Assembly: GCA_947499925.1 (NCBI GenBank)
Contig: CANMQR010000054.1
Coordinates: 1 to 5,780, forward strand
Source of the DNA: Neisseriaceae bacterium
GTDB taxonomy: Bacteria; Pseudomonadota; Gammaproteobacteria; Burkholderiales; UBA11063
Length of the DNA: 5,780 nt
Reading direction: 5' to 3'
Program-made: the position numbers and the translations under genes
The notes under the pieces: generated by a model
Told to the model about the DNA's origin: nothing
The model's database searches: none
What the model saw: the letters and a program-made list of their open reading frames with translations, nothing else
Shown: positions 1 through 5,780 of the stretch, in pieces
Numbering within the stretch: position 1 is the stretch's first letter
Layout of the letters: each line of letters begins with the position of its first letter

Positions 1-773
1 GTAAGAATAACTATAATCAAGTAATAGTACTCCCAAACTCACTTAAATCAGCAATTACGCCATTCTTTGCTAAAATAAAGAAACGAACTGGTTTTGTGGG
101 AGAGAGTCGTTATGGGCTGCTTAATGATATATATAAATTAGACAAGGCCGAACTACCACTTATGATTGATAGGTTTTGTGCTCTGGCTAACAATGGCAAA
201 AAGCCTGATATTATAGAGTGGCCAGAACTTTCAGTTGATACTATAAACCAAAAATTACTCCTAGAAAAATTCAATATAAATAGTGAAATTCCGATAATAG
301 CATTTTGCCCAGCAGCGGAATATGGGCCAGCGAAACGTTGGCCTCCAGAACATTTTGCAAAGTTAGCTGATTTACTTAAAGACCGTGGTTTTCAGATTAT
401 TATCCTTGGTTCAGGTAAAGATACTGAAATTAGTAACTCAATTATCGCAAAAATTCATAATAAAACCAACATTTTTGACTTATGTGGCAAAACTAGCTTA
501 TCTGATACTGTTGATATTCTAGCTATGGCAAAATATGTGATAACCAATGATTCAGGGCTAATGCATATCTCTTGTGCCACTAATACCAATGTAATAGCCA
601 TTTATGGCTCAACATCGACTTTATTTACACCACCATTATCCCCAAAAGCACAAACTTTACAATTAAAGCTTGATTGCTCTCCGTGTTTTGAGCGAACTTG
701 TCGATTTGGGCATTATAATTGCCTTAATAATATAACTCCAGATTTGGTAATGAAGCAGCTAAGTAGTACCTAA
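1..773 (+). CDS. waaF: ADP-heptose--LPS heptosyltransferase II (WaaF/RfaF), 5'-partial
   Basis: This GT9-family enzyme transfers the second L-glycero-D-manno-heptose from ADP-heptose onto the LPS inner core at the cytoplasmic face of the inner membrane. The reading frame is open from position 3 (codons start at multiples of 3) to the TAA at 771-773, giving 256 visible residues of about 340. The GTG at 96 is therefore only an internal valine: the upstream codons already read as family sequence (VIVLPNSLKSA, then KRTGFVGESRYGLLND). Diagnostic motifs are CPAAEYGPAKRWP from 306, the nucleotide-sugar-binding NDSGLMH at 546-566 (usually SDSGLMH), GSTSTLFTPPLS, and the C-terminal CSPCFERTCRFGHYNCL cysteine pattern typical of WaaF. 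The N-terminal domain with the catalytic aspartate lies outside the window. The C-terminus looks complete. WaaC and WaaQ belong to the same fold but lack this cysteine-rich tail, so WaaF is the firm choice. Confidence 0.95.
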   Translation, partial: KNNYNQVIVLPNSLKSAITPFFAKIKKRTGFVGESRYGLLNDIYKLDKAELPLMIDRFCALANNGKKPDIIEWPELSVDTINQKLLLEKFNINSEIPIIAFCPAAEYGPAKRWPPEHFAKLADLLKDRGFQIIILGSGKDTEISNSIIAKIHNKTNIFDLCGKTSLSDTVDILAMAKYVITNDSGLMHISCATNTNVIAIYGSTSTLFTPPLSPKAQTLQLKLDCSPCFERTCRFGHYNCLNNITPDLVMKQLSST

Positions 774-869
774 TTTATGCTCTAACATACAGTTATTTTT
801 AGTTAATTTATATTTGCTAGAGGATTTGGCTAAAATAGCTAAAATTTTTTTAAGGGTTATGATATTATA

Positions 870-908
870 CCGTCATGACATTTTGGTCATAAGCCACATG
901 ATTTTTTT
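870..908 (+). promoter_or_regulatory. Leader with GTCAT/ATGAC repeats ahead of the phosphate unit (putative)
   Basis: The 145 nt between waaF and the DUF47 gene hold no gene. Just upstream of the ribosome binding site there is a palindrome GTCATGAC (872-879) and another GTCAT (886-890). ATGAC at 875-879 can pair with GTCAT at 886-890 (5 bp, 6-nt loop). Alternatively GTCAT 886-890 can pair with ATGAT at 898-902, just before a run of seven T (902-908). The GTCAT units resemble PhoB-box halves, but their starts are 14 nt apart rather than the usual 11, so I do not call a Pho box. TATGAT/TATTAT-like -10 elements sit at 858-868 without a convincing -35. Function is inferred only. Confidence 0.25.
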
Positions 909-912
909 GGAG
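909..912 (+). promoter_or_regulatory. Shine-Dalgarno GGAG that sets the GTG 919 start
   Basis: GGAG (within GGAGAGAG, 909-916) lies 6 nt before GTG 919. No comparable purine-rich site precedes the alternative in-frame starts TTG 814 or ATG 898, so this site supports the shorter protein. Confidence 0.65.
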
Positions 913-918
913 AGAGAT

Positions 919-1566
919 GTGTTACGAAGAATTATAAAGTCACTAGTACCTGCTAAAGGTGATATATTTTTTATATTATTTGAAGAAGCTGCTATTTATG
1001 CTAATGATGCAGCAAAAATATTTGTAGATATTTTAAACTGTAAAAATGAAGAATCACTTGGGCAAATGTTTACTAATTTACGTTTATTAAAACAAAAATC
1101 AGTTGACAATAATAAAAAAATATTACAATCTTTAAATAGTATGTTTATTACTCCAATTGATAGAGGTGATATTCAAGAGTTATCGGGGCTTTTGAATAAA
1201 CTAACCAAACGTATTATCAAAATTGGTACTAAACTAAAGATTTATGATATTGATGCAAATTCCGATGATATTTTAGTAAAAAATGCTAATACATTATTAC
1301 AAATTACTAGGGCCTTGGTTGATTGTGTTACTGCTTTGAAGCTTGGTAATACTGATAATATTATAAAATCAAGTGATAGAATTAATGAATTAGAAGAAAA
1401 TGGTATCGAAGATTTACGTCAGGCGGTTAATGAAATGTATTCTGGCAAATTTGATACGCTTATGATCTTAAAATTAAAAGAGATTTATAAAAATATTGAT
1501 GGTGTAATTGATGTATCCGTTAGTGCTTCTGAGCTAGTAGTGCAGGTTTCTGTTAAAAATATATAA
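919..1566 (+). CDS. DUF47 / PhoU-like protein, PiT-associated phosphate transport regulator
   Basis: This 215-residue predicted cytoplasmic, largely helical protein belongs to the DUF47 (PhoU-like) family. Members are usually about 205-225 residues and encoded directly upstream of a PiT permease, which they are thought to regulate or assist. The start is placed at GTG 919, 6 nt after a GGAG; the longer frame from TTG 814 would add 35 residues (MLEDLAKIAKIFLRVMI...) unlike the family N-terminus. The protein then begins MLRRIIKSLVPAKGDIFFILFEEAA, matching the usual short basic lead, 'P...G.FF.LF' and first helix. Long amphipathic helices follow, with acidic patches typical of PhoU-like metal-binding folds (e.g. 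DRINELEENGIEDLR). A 26-nt gap to pit indicates one operon. Codon use is strongly A/T biased. The family assignment is strong, the precise role inferred from context. Confidence 0.85.
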   Translation: MLRRIIKSLVPAKGDIFFILFEEAAIYANDAAKIFVDILNCKNEESLGQMFTNLRLLKQKSVDNNKKILQSLNSMFITPIDRGDIQELSGLLNKLTKRIIKIGTKLKIYDIDANSDDILVKNANTLLQITRALVDCVTALKLGNTDNIIKSSDRINELEENGIEDLRQAVNEMYSGKFDTLMILKLKEIYKNIDGVIDVSVSASELVVQVSVKNI

Positions 1567-1592
1567 TTAATCTTTGGAGATAGAGTAATAAT

Positions 1593-2591
1593 ATGGACAT
1601 ACCCTTATTTGCAATTATATTAATTGCAATAGCTTTGTTTTTTGAATTTAGTAATGGCTTTCATGATACTGCAAACGCAGTTGCAACTTCAATATCAACT
1701 AAATCACTCGAGCCATTTCAGGCAATTTCAATCTCAGCAATTTTTAACCTAATAGGTGCTCTTAGTGGTACAGCAGTTGCTGTTACTATTGCAAAAGGTT
1801 TTGCTGACCCAGCCTTAGCAACAGAGGGTGTTATTTTGGCAGCATTATTATCAGCTATTACGTGGAATCTTCTTACTTGGTATTTTGGTATCCCTTCTAG
1901 TTCTTCTCATGCTTTGATAGGTGGACTAGTTGGGGCTATTATGTTTAATAGTGGCTATAAAGTAATTAACTATGTAAATATAATTAATAAAGTTATGTTA
2001 CCCATGGTTATTTCACCACTTTTGGGTTTTGTAGTCGCAATGTTGATTGTTACGCTCATTAGGCGCTTTCTTAAAAATAACACGGAACCCAGAAAAACCA
2101 ATAACTTTATTCGTGAATTACAGGTTTTATCAACTGCTTTTCTATCGTTTAGTCATGGTTCTAACGACGCTCAAAAAACTATGGGAATAATTACGCTAAC
2201 ATTATTTAATTTTCATTTAATTCAAAGCGCTGATGTTCCTAGTTGGGTTGTATTTGCTTGTGCTTTTTGTATGGCAGCAGGTACTATGGCCGGTGGTATG
2301 CGAATTATCAGAACCCTAAGTACTAGGGTTGCCAAATTAGAGCCTTCTAGTGGTTTTGCGGCCGAGCTTAGTTCGGCAATAATTCTATTTGCGGGTTCTC
2401 GTTTTGGTATTCCATTAAGTACTACACATGCTGTATCAGGTTCTATTATGGGGGCTGGTAATTCTGGGTCTGGGCGTACTGGAGTTAATTGGAATGTTGT
2501 TAAAAATATAATTATTGCTTGGGTATTAACTTTTCCAATGTGCGTGCTTTTATCAGGTGTTTTTTTAACGATAATTAAGTTATTTAATTAA
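1593..2591 (+). CDS. pit: PiT-family inorganic phosphate permease
   Basis: This 332-residue inner-membrane protein of the PiT family (PF01384) is a low-affinity symporter for inorganic phosphate, probably as a metal-phosphate complex driven by the proton gradient. It is the short form; E. coli PitA (about 500 aa) has a longer central loop. The two inverted halves each carry the family signature: GFHDTANAVATS (residues 22-33) and SHGSNDAQKTMG (187-198). Each half also has a serine/threonine-histidine motif: GIPSSSSHA (99-107) and GIPLSTTHA (272-280). About ten hydrophobic segments are visible, with a basic cytoplasmic linker (RRFLKNNTEPRK) between the halves. The start is ATG 1593; the best GGAG (1576-1579) is 13 nt away, while AGAG (1582-1585) is 7 nt away. 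The DUF47 gene directly upstream supports phosphate over sulfate or other PiT substrates. No truncation is seen. Confidence 0.93.
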   Translation: MDIPLFAIILIAIALFFEFSNGFHDTANAVATSISTKSLEPFQAISISAIFNLIGALSGTAVAVTIAKGFADPALATEGVILAALLSAITWNLLTWYFGIPSSSSHALIGGLVGAIMFNSGYKVINYVNIINKVMLPMVISPLLGFVVAMLIVTLIRRFLKNNTEPRKTNNFIRELQVLSTAFLSFSHGSNDAQKTMGIITLTLFNFHLIQSADVPSWVVFACAFCMAAGTMAGGMRIIRTLSTRVAKLEPSSGFAAELSSAIILFAGSRFGIPLSTTHAVSGSIMGAGNSGSGRTGVNWNVVKNIIIAWVLTFPMCVLLSGVFLTIIKLFN

Positions 2592-2642
2592 TAGATAAGG
2601 TCTAAGAAATATCTTGTTTTAAAATTTAATATAGTTAAAAGC

Positions 2643-2672
2643 TTGATTTTAATTACTTAGATACTATATAAT
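2643..2672 (+). promoter_or_regulatory. Sigma70-type promoter for the yccA-uvrB-udk cluster
   Basis: TTGATT (2643-2648) and a perfect TATAAT (2667-2672) are separated by 18 nt, in the 117-nt AT-rich spacer after pit. Transcription would start near 2679, leaving a leader of about 30 nt with AAGGA (2698-2702) 6 nt before the yccA ATG. No convincing intrinsic terminator for pit is visible here, so some readthrough from the phosphate unit is possible. Confidence 0.6.
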
Positions 2673-2708
2673 ACTATAAGATAAAACTTAATTTCAAAAG
2701 GATATGAA

Positions 2709-3401
2709 ATGAACTATCAAAGTCAAATGTACCAAACAGCTGCTCCTTCAGCAGAAATTCGTCAAGAAGTATTAAAAAATACTTATATGTTATTGGCTTT
2801 ATCGTTATTGCCAACAGCTATTGGGGCGCTTCTTGGAATTAATTTCTCGTTTATGTTTTTAAGAACTAGTCCTATTATGGGCTCATTGCTTCTAATGGCG
2901 GGTTTGTATTTTATGATGTTTATGGTTGAAAAAAATAAAAATAGCTTCGCAGGTATTATCTGGATGATGCTATTTACTTTTATGATGGGATTACTTTTAG
3001 GGCCATTACTACAATTTGCTCTTCGTGTGCCTAATGGTGGGAGTCTTATTTTACTTGCTGCATTACTTACTTCAGCAGTGTTTTTTGTGATGAGTGCTAT
3101 TTCATTTGTAGTTAAAAAAGAAATGACATTCTTAACTAATTTTTTGGCAGTTGGTGGTGTAGTGCTTTTTATCGGTATTATAGCTAGTATATTTCTTAGA
3201 ACTCCTGCATTTCATCTAATGATTTGTGGAGCATTTGTAATATTTTCGTCACTAATGATTTTATGGCAACTAAACCAAATCGTTAGAGGTGGTGAGACTA
3301 ATTATATTTCAGCAACATTGACTCTATACGTTAGCTTATATAATTTATTTACTAGTTTACTACAAATTATATTAGCCTTTAGTGGAAACGACAGACGTTA
3401 A
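2709..3401 (+). CDS. yccA: BAX inhibitor-1 family membrane protein, YccA type (FtsH modulator)
   Basis: This 230-residue integral inner-membrane protein is of the BAX inhibitor-1 (UPF0005) family. It has a soluble N-terminal tail of about 25 residues and seven hydrophobic segments, roughly at 27-44, 55-73, 80-101, 111-131, 141-162, 167-187 and 200-222. Signatures are VLKNTYMLLALSL at the tail/TM1 junction, FTFMMGLLLGPLLQ in TM3, and GGETNYISATLTLYVSLYNLF at TM7. The LYVSLYN form and the NTY junction match E. coli YccA, a substrate and modulator of the FtsH protease at the SecYEG translocon, rather than the LYLD-type YbhL branch; this is from memory of the family. The start is ATG 2709 with AAGGA 6 nt upstream. 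The gene ends 5 nt before uvrB and probably leads an operon with uvrB and udk. Family membership is secure; the FtsH role is transferred by homology. Confidence 0.85.
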   Translation: MNYQSQMYQTAAPSAEIRQEVLKNTYMLLALSLLPTAIGALLGINFSFMFLRTSPIMGSLLLMAGLYFMMFMVEKNKNSFAGIIWMMLFTFMMGLLLGPLLQFALRVPNGGSLILLAALLTSAVFFVMSAISFVVKKEMTFLTNFLAVGGVVLFIGIIASIFLRTPAFHLMICGAFVIFSSLMILWQLNQIVRGGETNYISATLTLYVSLYNLFTSLLQIILAFSGNDRR

Positions 3402-3406
3402 TATAA

Positions 3407-5425
3407 ATGGCAGATTTAGTTACCTACCCAGGTAGCCCTTTCAAACTAAAAAGCGAATATCTTCCAGCCGGTGACCAAGTACAGGCTATTAAGTCCTTAG
3501 TTGATGGTATCAATGATGGACTTATGTGCCAAACACTGCTTGGTGTCACTGGTAGTGGGAAAACCTTTACTATGGCTAATGTGATAGCGAGAACTGGTCG
3601 CCCTGCATTAGTTATGGCACATAATAAAACCCTAGCAGCACAGCTCTATGCCGAATTTAGAGATTTCTTTCCTGAAAATGCGGTTGAGTATTTCGTATCT
3701 TACTATGATTACTATCAACCTGAGGCATATGTCCCGCATAAAGATCTATTTATCGAAAAAGACTCTAGTATCAATGATCATATTGAACAAATGCGTCTTT
3801 CAGCTACCAAATCTCTCTTATCTAGAGATGATGTAATTATCATTGCTACAGTATCAGCAATCTATGGCTTGGGTGAAGAAAAAGCCTACCAAGAAATGAT
3901 ACTTCATCTACGTGAACACGAAAAAATTGAACATAAAGATATTATTGCAAGGCTAGTAGCTATGCAGTATGAAAGATCAGATATTGATTTTCGGCGTGGT
4001 ACTTTTAGGGTTAGAGGTGATATAATAGATGTCTTTCCAGCTGAGCATTTTGAAGAGGCGGTTAGAATAAGTCTTTTTGATGATGAAATTGAGATGTTAG
4101 CATTATTTGACCCATTAACCGGTAAAGTACAACAAAGATTATCACGCTTTACCGTTTTTCCATCGTCACACTATGTTACTCCAAAAGATACTGTAATAGC
4201 AGCAACAAGTAGGATTAAGGCTGAGCTTGAGATTAGGGTTAAAGAATACGAAGCAGCAGGTAAGATGGTTGAAGCGTATCGGATTCGCCAAAGAACTGAG
4301 TTTGATCTTGAGATGCTTACAGAAATAGGCTTTTGTAAAGGTATTGAAAACTACTCACGTCATTTAACTGGTAGAAGTAGTGGTGAACCACCACCTACTT
4401 TGATTGATTATCTACCTGATAGTAGTATATTGTTTATTGATGAGTCGCATGTTACGATTTCTCAAATTGGTGGAATGTATAATGGGGACAGAGCAAGGAA
4501 ACAAAATCTAATTGATTATGGCTTTAGATTACCTTCAGCAATTGATAATCGACCACTTAAATTTACTGAATTTGAAAAGCGCATGCCTCAAGCGGTATTT
4601 GTTTCAGCTACTCCTGGGAATTATGAAAAAGAACATGAAGATAACCTGGTAGAGCAGGTAGTACGTCCTACAGGGCTAGTTGATCCAGTAATTGAAATAC
4701 GAGATGTAAATAATCAAGTTGATGATTTACTTAGTGAGATTAAGCTTAGGCGTGACAAAAATGAGCGGGTTTTAGTAACTACTCTTACCAAAAAAATGGC
4801 TGAGAAATTGGCTGAGAAATTGGCTGAGTATTATAGTGAAAATGGAATTAAAATTCGCTATTTACATTCAGATATTGATACTGTTGAACGTGTTGAAATT
4901 ATTCGTGACTTACGCCTTGGCTTATTTGATGTTTTAGTTGGGGTTAATTTACTACGTGAAGGCCTAGATATGCCAGAAGTTAGCTTAGTTGCAATACTTG
5001 ATGCGGATAAAGAGGGGTTTTTAAGGTCTGAGCGTTCATTAATCCAAACCGTAGGGCGTGCAGCAAGGCACATCAATGGGCATGCGATTTTTTATGCAGC
5101 TAAGATTACCAACTCTATGCAAAAAGCGATTGATGAGACGACGCGCCGTCGTAATAAGCAATTACAATATAATCAAGAACATGGCATAACACCAATGACA
5201 ATAATTAAGCCAATTAATGATATAATAGATGGTATTTATAAAGAAAAACTTGAAGTTAAATTACCTAAACACTTATCGGACAAAGAGTTAGCTAAATTAA
5301 TCAAGCAAACTGAAAGACAAATGAAACTTCATGTAATCAATTTGGAGTTTGAAAAAGCTGCTAAGTGTCGTGATGAGCTTAAAATACTTAAAGAGCTATT
5401 ATTTAAAGAAGAATATACGGGGTAA
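3407..5425 (+). CDS. uvrB: UvrABC excision nuclease subunit B
   Basis: UvrB is the damage-verifying helicase-like ATPase of nucleotide excision repair, loaded onto DNA by UvrA and partner of the UvrC nuclease. The 672 residues match the full family length. In order they show Walker A GVTGSGKT (46-53), the aromatic beta-hairpin [12 protein letters not shown] (99-110) that clamps DNA, the UvrA-contact domain around [18 protein letters not shown], Walker B DESH (345-348), motif SATP (400-403), QTVGRAAR (547-554, motif VI), and a C-terminal UVR coiled-coil hairpin (about 625-660) that binds UvrC. All key ATPase residues are present. Relative to E. coli, helix MAEDLTEYL is lengthened by four residues through a 12-bp tandem duplication. 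ATG 3407 follows the yccA stop by 5 nt and has no clear Shine-Dalgarno, suggesting translational coupling to yccA. No LexA-box-like site is evident before yccA or uvrB. Confidence 0.98.
   Translation: MADLVTYPGSPFKLKSEYLPAGDQVQAIKSLVDGINDGLMCQTLLGVTGSGKTFTMANVIARTGRPALVMAHNKTLAAQLYAEFRDFFPENAVEYFVSYYDYYQPEAYVPHKDLFIEKDSSINDHIEQMRLSATKSLLSRDDVIIIATVSAIYGLGEEKAYQEMILHLREHEKIEHKDIIARLVAMQYERSDIDFRRGTFRVRGDIIDVFPAEHFEEAVRISLFDDEIEMLALFDPLTGKVQQRLSRFTVFPSSHYVTPKDTVIAATSRIKAELEIRVKEYEAAGKMVEAYRIRQRTEFDLEMLTEIGFCKGIENYSRHLTGRSSGEPPPTLIDYLPDSSILFIDESHVTISQIGGMYNGDRARKQNLIDYGFRLPSAIDNRPLKFTEFEKRMPQAVFVSATPGNYEKEHEDNLVEQVVRPTGLVDPVIEIRDVNNQVDDLLSEIKLRRDKNERVLVTTLTKKMAEKLAEKLAEYYSENGIKIRYLHSDIDTVERVEIIRDLRLGLFDVLVGVNLLREGLDMPEVSLVAILDADKEGFLRSERSLIQTVGRAARHINGHAIFYAAKITNSMQKAIDETTRRRNKQLQYNQEHGITPMTIIKPINDIIDGIYKEKLEVKLPKHLSDKELAKLIKQTERQMKLHVINLEFEKAAKCRDELKILKELLFKEEYTG
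4799..4828 (+). repeat. 12-bp tandem repeat inside uvrB (2.5 copies)
   Basis: GCTGAGAAATTG occurs at 4799-4810 and again at 4811-4822, followed by a half copy GCTGAG (4823-4828). It is in frame and encodes [10 protein letters not shown]. The copies are identical at the DNA level, as expected of a recent slippage or duplication. Confidence 0.9.
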
Positions 5426-5430
5426 TTAAC

Positions 5431-5780
5431 ATGGAAACTTTTATAATTGGTGTAGCTGGTGGTTCTGGTTCTGGTAAATCTACAGTAACTGAGCATATAA
5501 TTACTGCTAGTGGAGATTATAAACCAGCGGTTATTATGCAGGATTATTATTATAAAGATATATCGCATTTAAGCTTAGAAGAGCGTAATAAAGTTAATTT
5601 TGATCATCCTGATGCATTTGATTGGGATTTACTAAAAAAGCATATAAATGATTTGTATCATGGTGTACCAATTGAGATGCCAACTTATGATTTTGCCTTT
5701 CATGCTAGGAAACCTGACACTATAACAGTTATGCCAAGTCGTATCGTAATATTTGAGGGTATATTTGCTCTTATGGATCA
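5431..5780 (+). CDS. udk: Uridine kinase, 3'-partial
   Basis: Uridine kinase phosphorylates uridine and cytidine to UMP and CMP with ATP or GTP in the cytoplasm (pyrimidine salvage). The first 116 of about 210 residues are visible, and the frame is open to the window end. The P-loop GVAGGSGSGKST spans residues 7-18, followed by QDYYYKD (37-43; usually QDSYYKD), ERNKVNFDHPDAFDWDLL (51-68), PTYDFAFHAR (84-93, nucleoside-binding region) and IVIFEGIFAL (105-114, strand and acidic residue after the P-loop fold). This order and spacing is diagnostic of Udk and separates it from phosphoribulokinase and pantothenate kinase. ATG 5431 lies 5 nt after the uvrB stop; GGGG at 5419-5422, inside the uvrB 3' end, may serve as ribosome binding site with an 8-nt spacing. 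Co-transcription with uvrB is likely. Confidence 0.95.
   Translation, partial: METFIIGVAGGSGSGKSTVTEHIITASGDYKPAVIMQDYYYKDISHLSLEERNKVNFDHPDAFDWDLLKKHINDLYHGVPIEMPTYDFAFHARKPDTITVMPSRIVIFEGIFALMD

Noticed and set aside
96..773. A separate heptosyltransferase gene starting at GTG 96
   Set aside because: The same frame is open to position 3 and the upstream codons encode typical WaaF sequence, so GTG 96 is internal and the gene is cut by the window edge.
783..800. Terminator-like TAAC/GTTA stem followed by five T after waaF
   Set aside because: A 4-bp stem with one G-C pair is too weak to call an intrinsic terminator.
870..890. PhoB box ahead of the DUF47-pit unit
   Set aside because: The GTCAT units start 14 nt apart, not 11, and the second half-site is degenerate; kept only as a weak regulatory candidate.
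814..918. N-terminal extension of the DUF47 protein from TTG 814 or ATG 898
   Set aside because: The extra residues do not look like the family, and the only good ribosome binding site (909-912) serves GTG 919.
917..937. Tiny ATG reading frame overlapping the DUF47 start (six codons then TAA)
   Set aside because: It is too short to judge and is out of frame with the conserved protein; it shares the Shine-Dalgarno only because it lies 2 nt from GTG 919.
2592..2625. Possible terminator after pit (AGATA/TATCT, then TTTT)
   Set aside because: The stem is 5 bp, AT-rich, with a long loop; stability is too low to support a call.
3648..3836. 62-residue frame on the + strand inside uvrB
   Set aside because: It is a frame shadow of a strongly conserved part of uvrB with no family-like sequence of its own.
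4858..5076. 72-residue frame on the - strand inside uvrB
   Set aside because: It is antisense to the conserved helicase motifs; composition is that of a shadow frame.
5329..5568. 79-residue frame on the - strand across the uvrB-udk junction
   Set aside because: It is antisense to the UVR domain and the udk P-loop, low-complexity, and has no support as a gene.

Overview
The window is an AT-rich (by eye about one third G+C), densely coding stretch of a Gram-negative chromosome. All six genes are on the + strand. The heptosyltransferase II gene implies a heptose-containing LPS inner core, which points to Proteobacteria. The YccA-type BAX-inhibitor protein, short PiT transporter and UvrB read as gamma- or betaproteobacterial. 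I cannot place the organism more precisely; Francisella is less likely because its LPS core lacks heptose.

Layout: (1) positions 1-773 hold the 3' three quarters of waaF, whose start lies upstream of the window. (2) After a 145-nt AT-rich spacer containing GTCAT/ATGAC repeats comes a two-gene phosphate unit: a DUF47/PhoU-like protein starting at GTG 919, then a PiT-family phosphate permease 26 nt later. (3) A 117-nt spacer carries a good sigma70-type promoter (TTGATT-N18-TATAAT) and a Shine-Dalgarno. (4) A tight cluster follows: yccA (BAX-inhibitor-1 family, FtsH-modulator type), uvrB (nucleotide excision repair) and the 5' half of udk (uridine kinase), with 5-nt gaps between genes. They are probably co-transcribed from the yccA promoter.

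Functionally this is core housekeeping DNA: LPS core synthesis, low-affinity phosphate uptake with its PhoU-like partner, membrane-protein quality control, DNA repair and pyrimidine salvage. I see no mobile element, CRISPR array, toxin-antitoxin or defence module, RNA gene or phage remnant, and no evidence of a previously undescribed system. The points most worth a second look are an in-frame 12-bp tandem duplication adding four residues to UvrB, the absence of both carboxylates of the BI-1 pH-sensor pair in the YccA-like protein, possible alternative hairpins in the leader of the phosphate unit, and a hairpin just inside the pit start.
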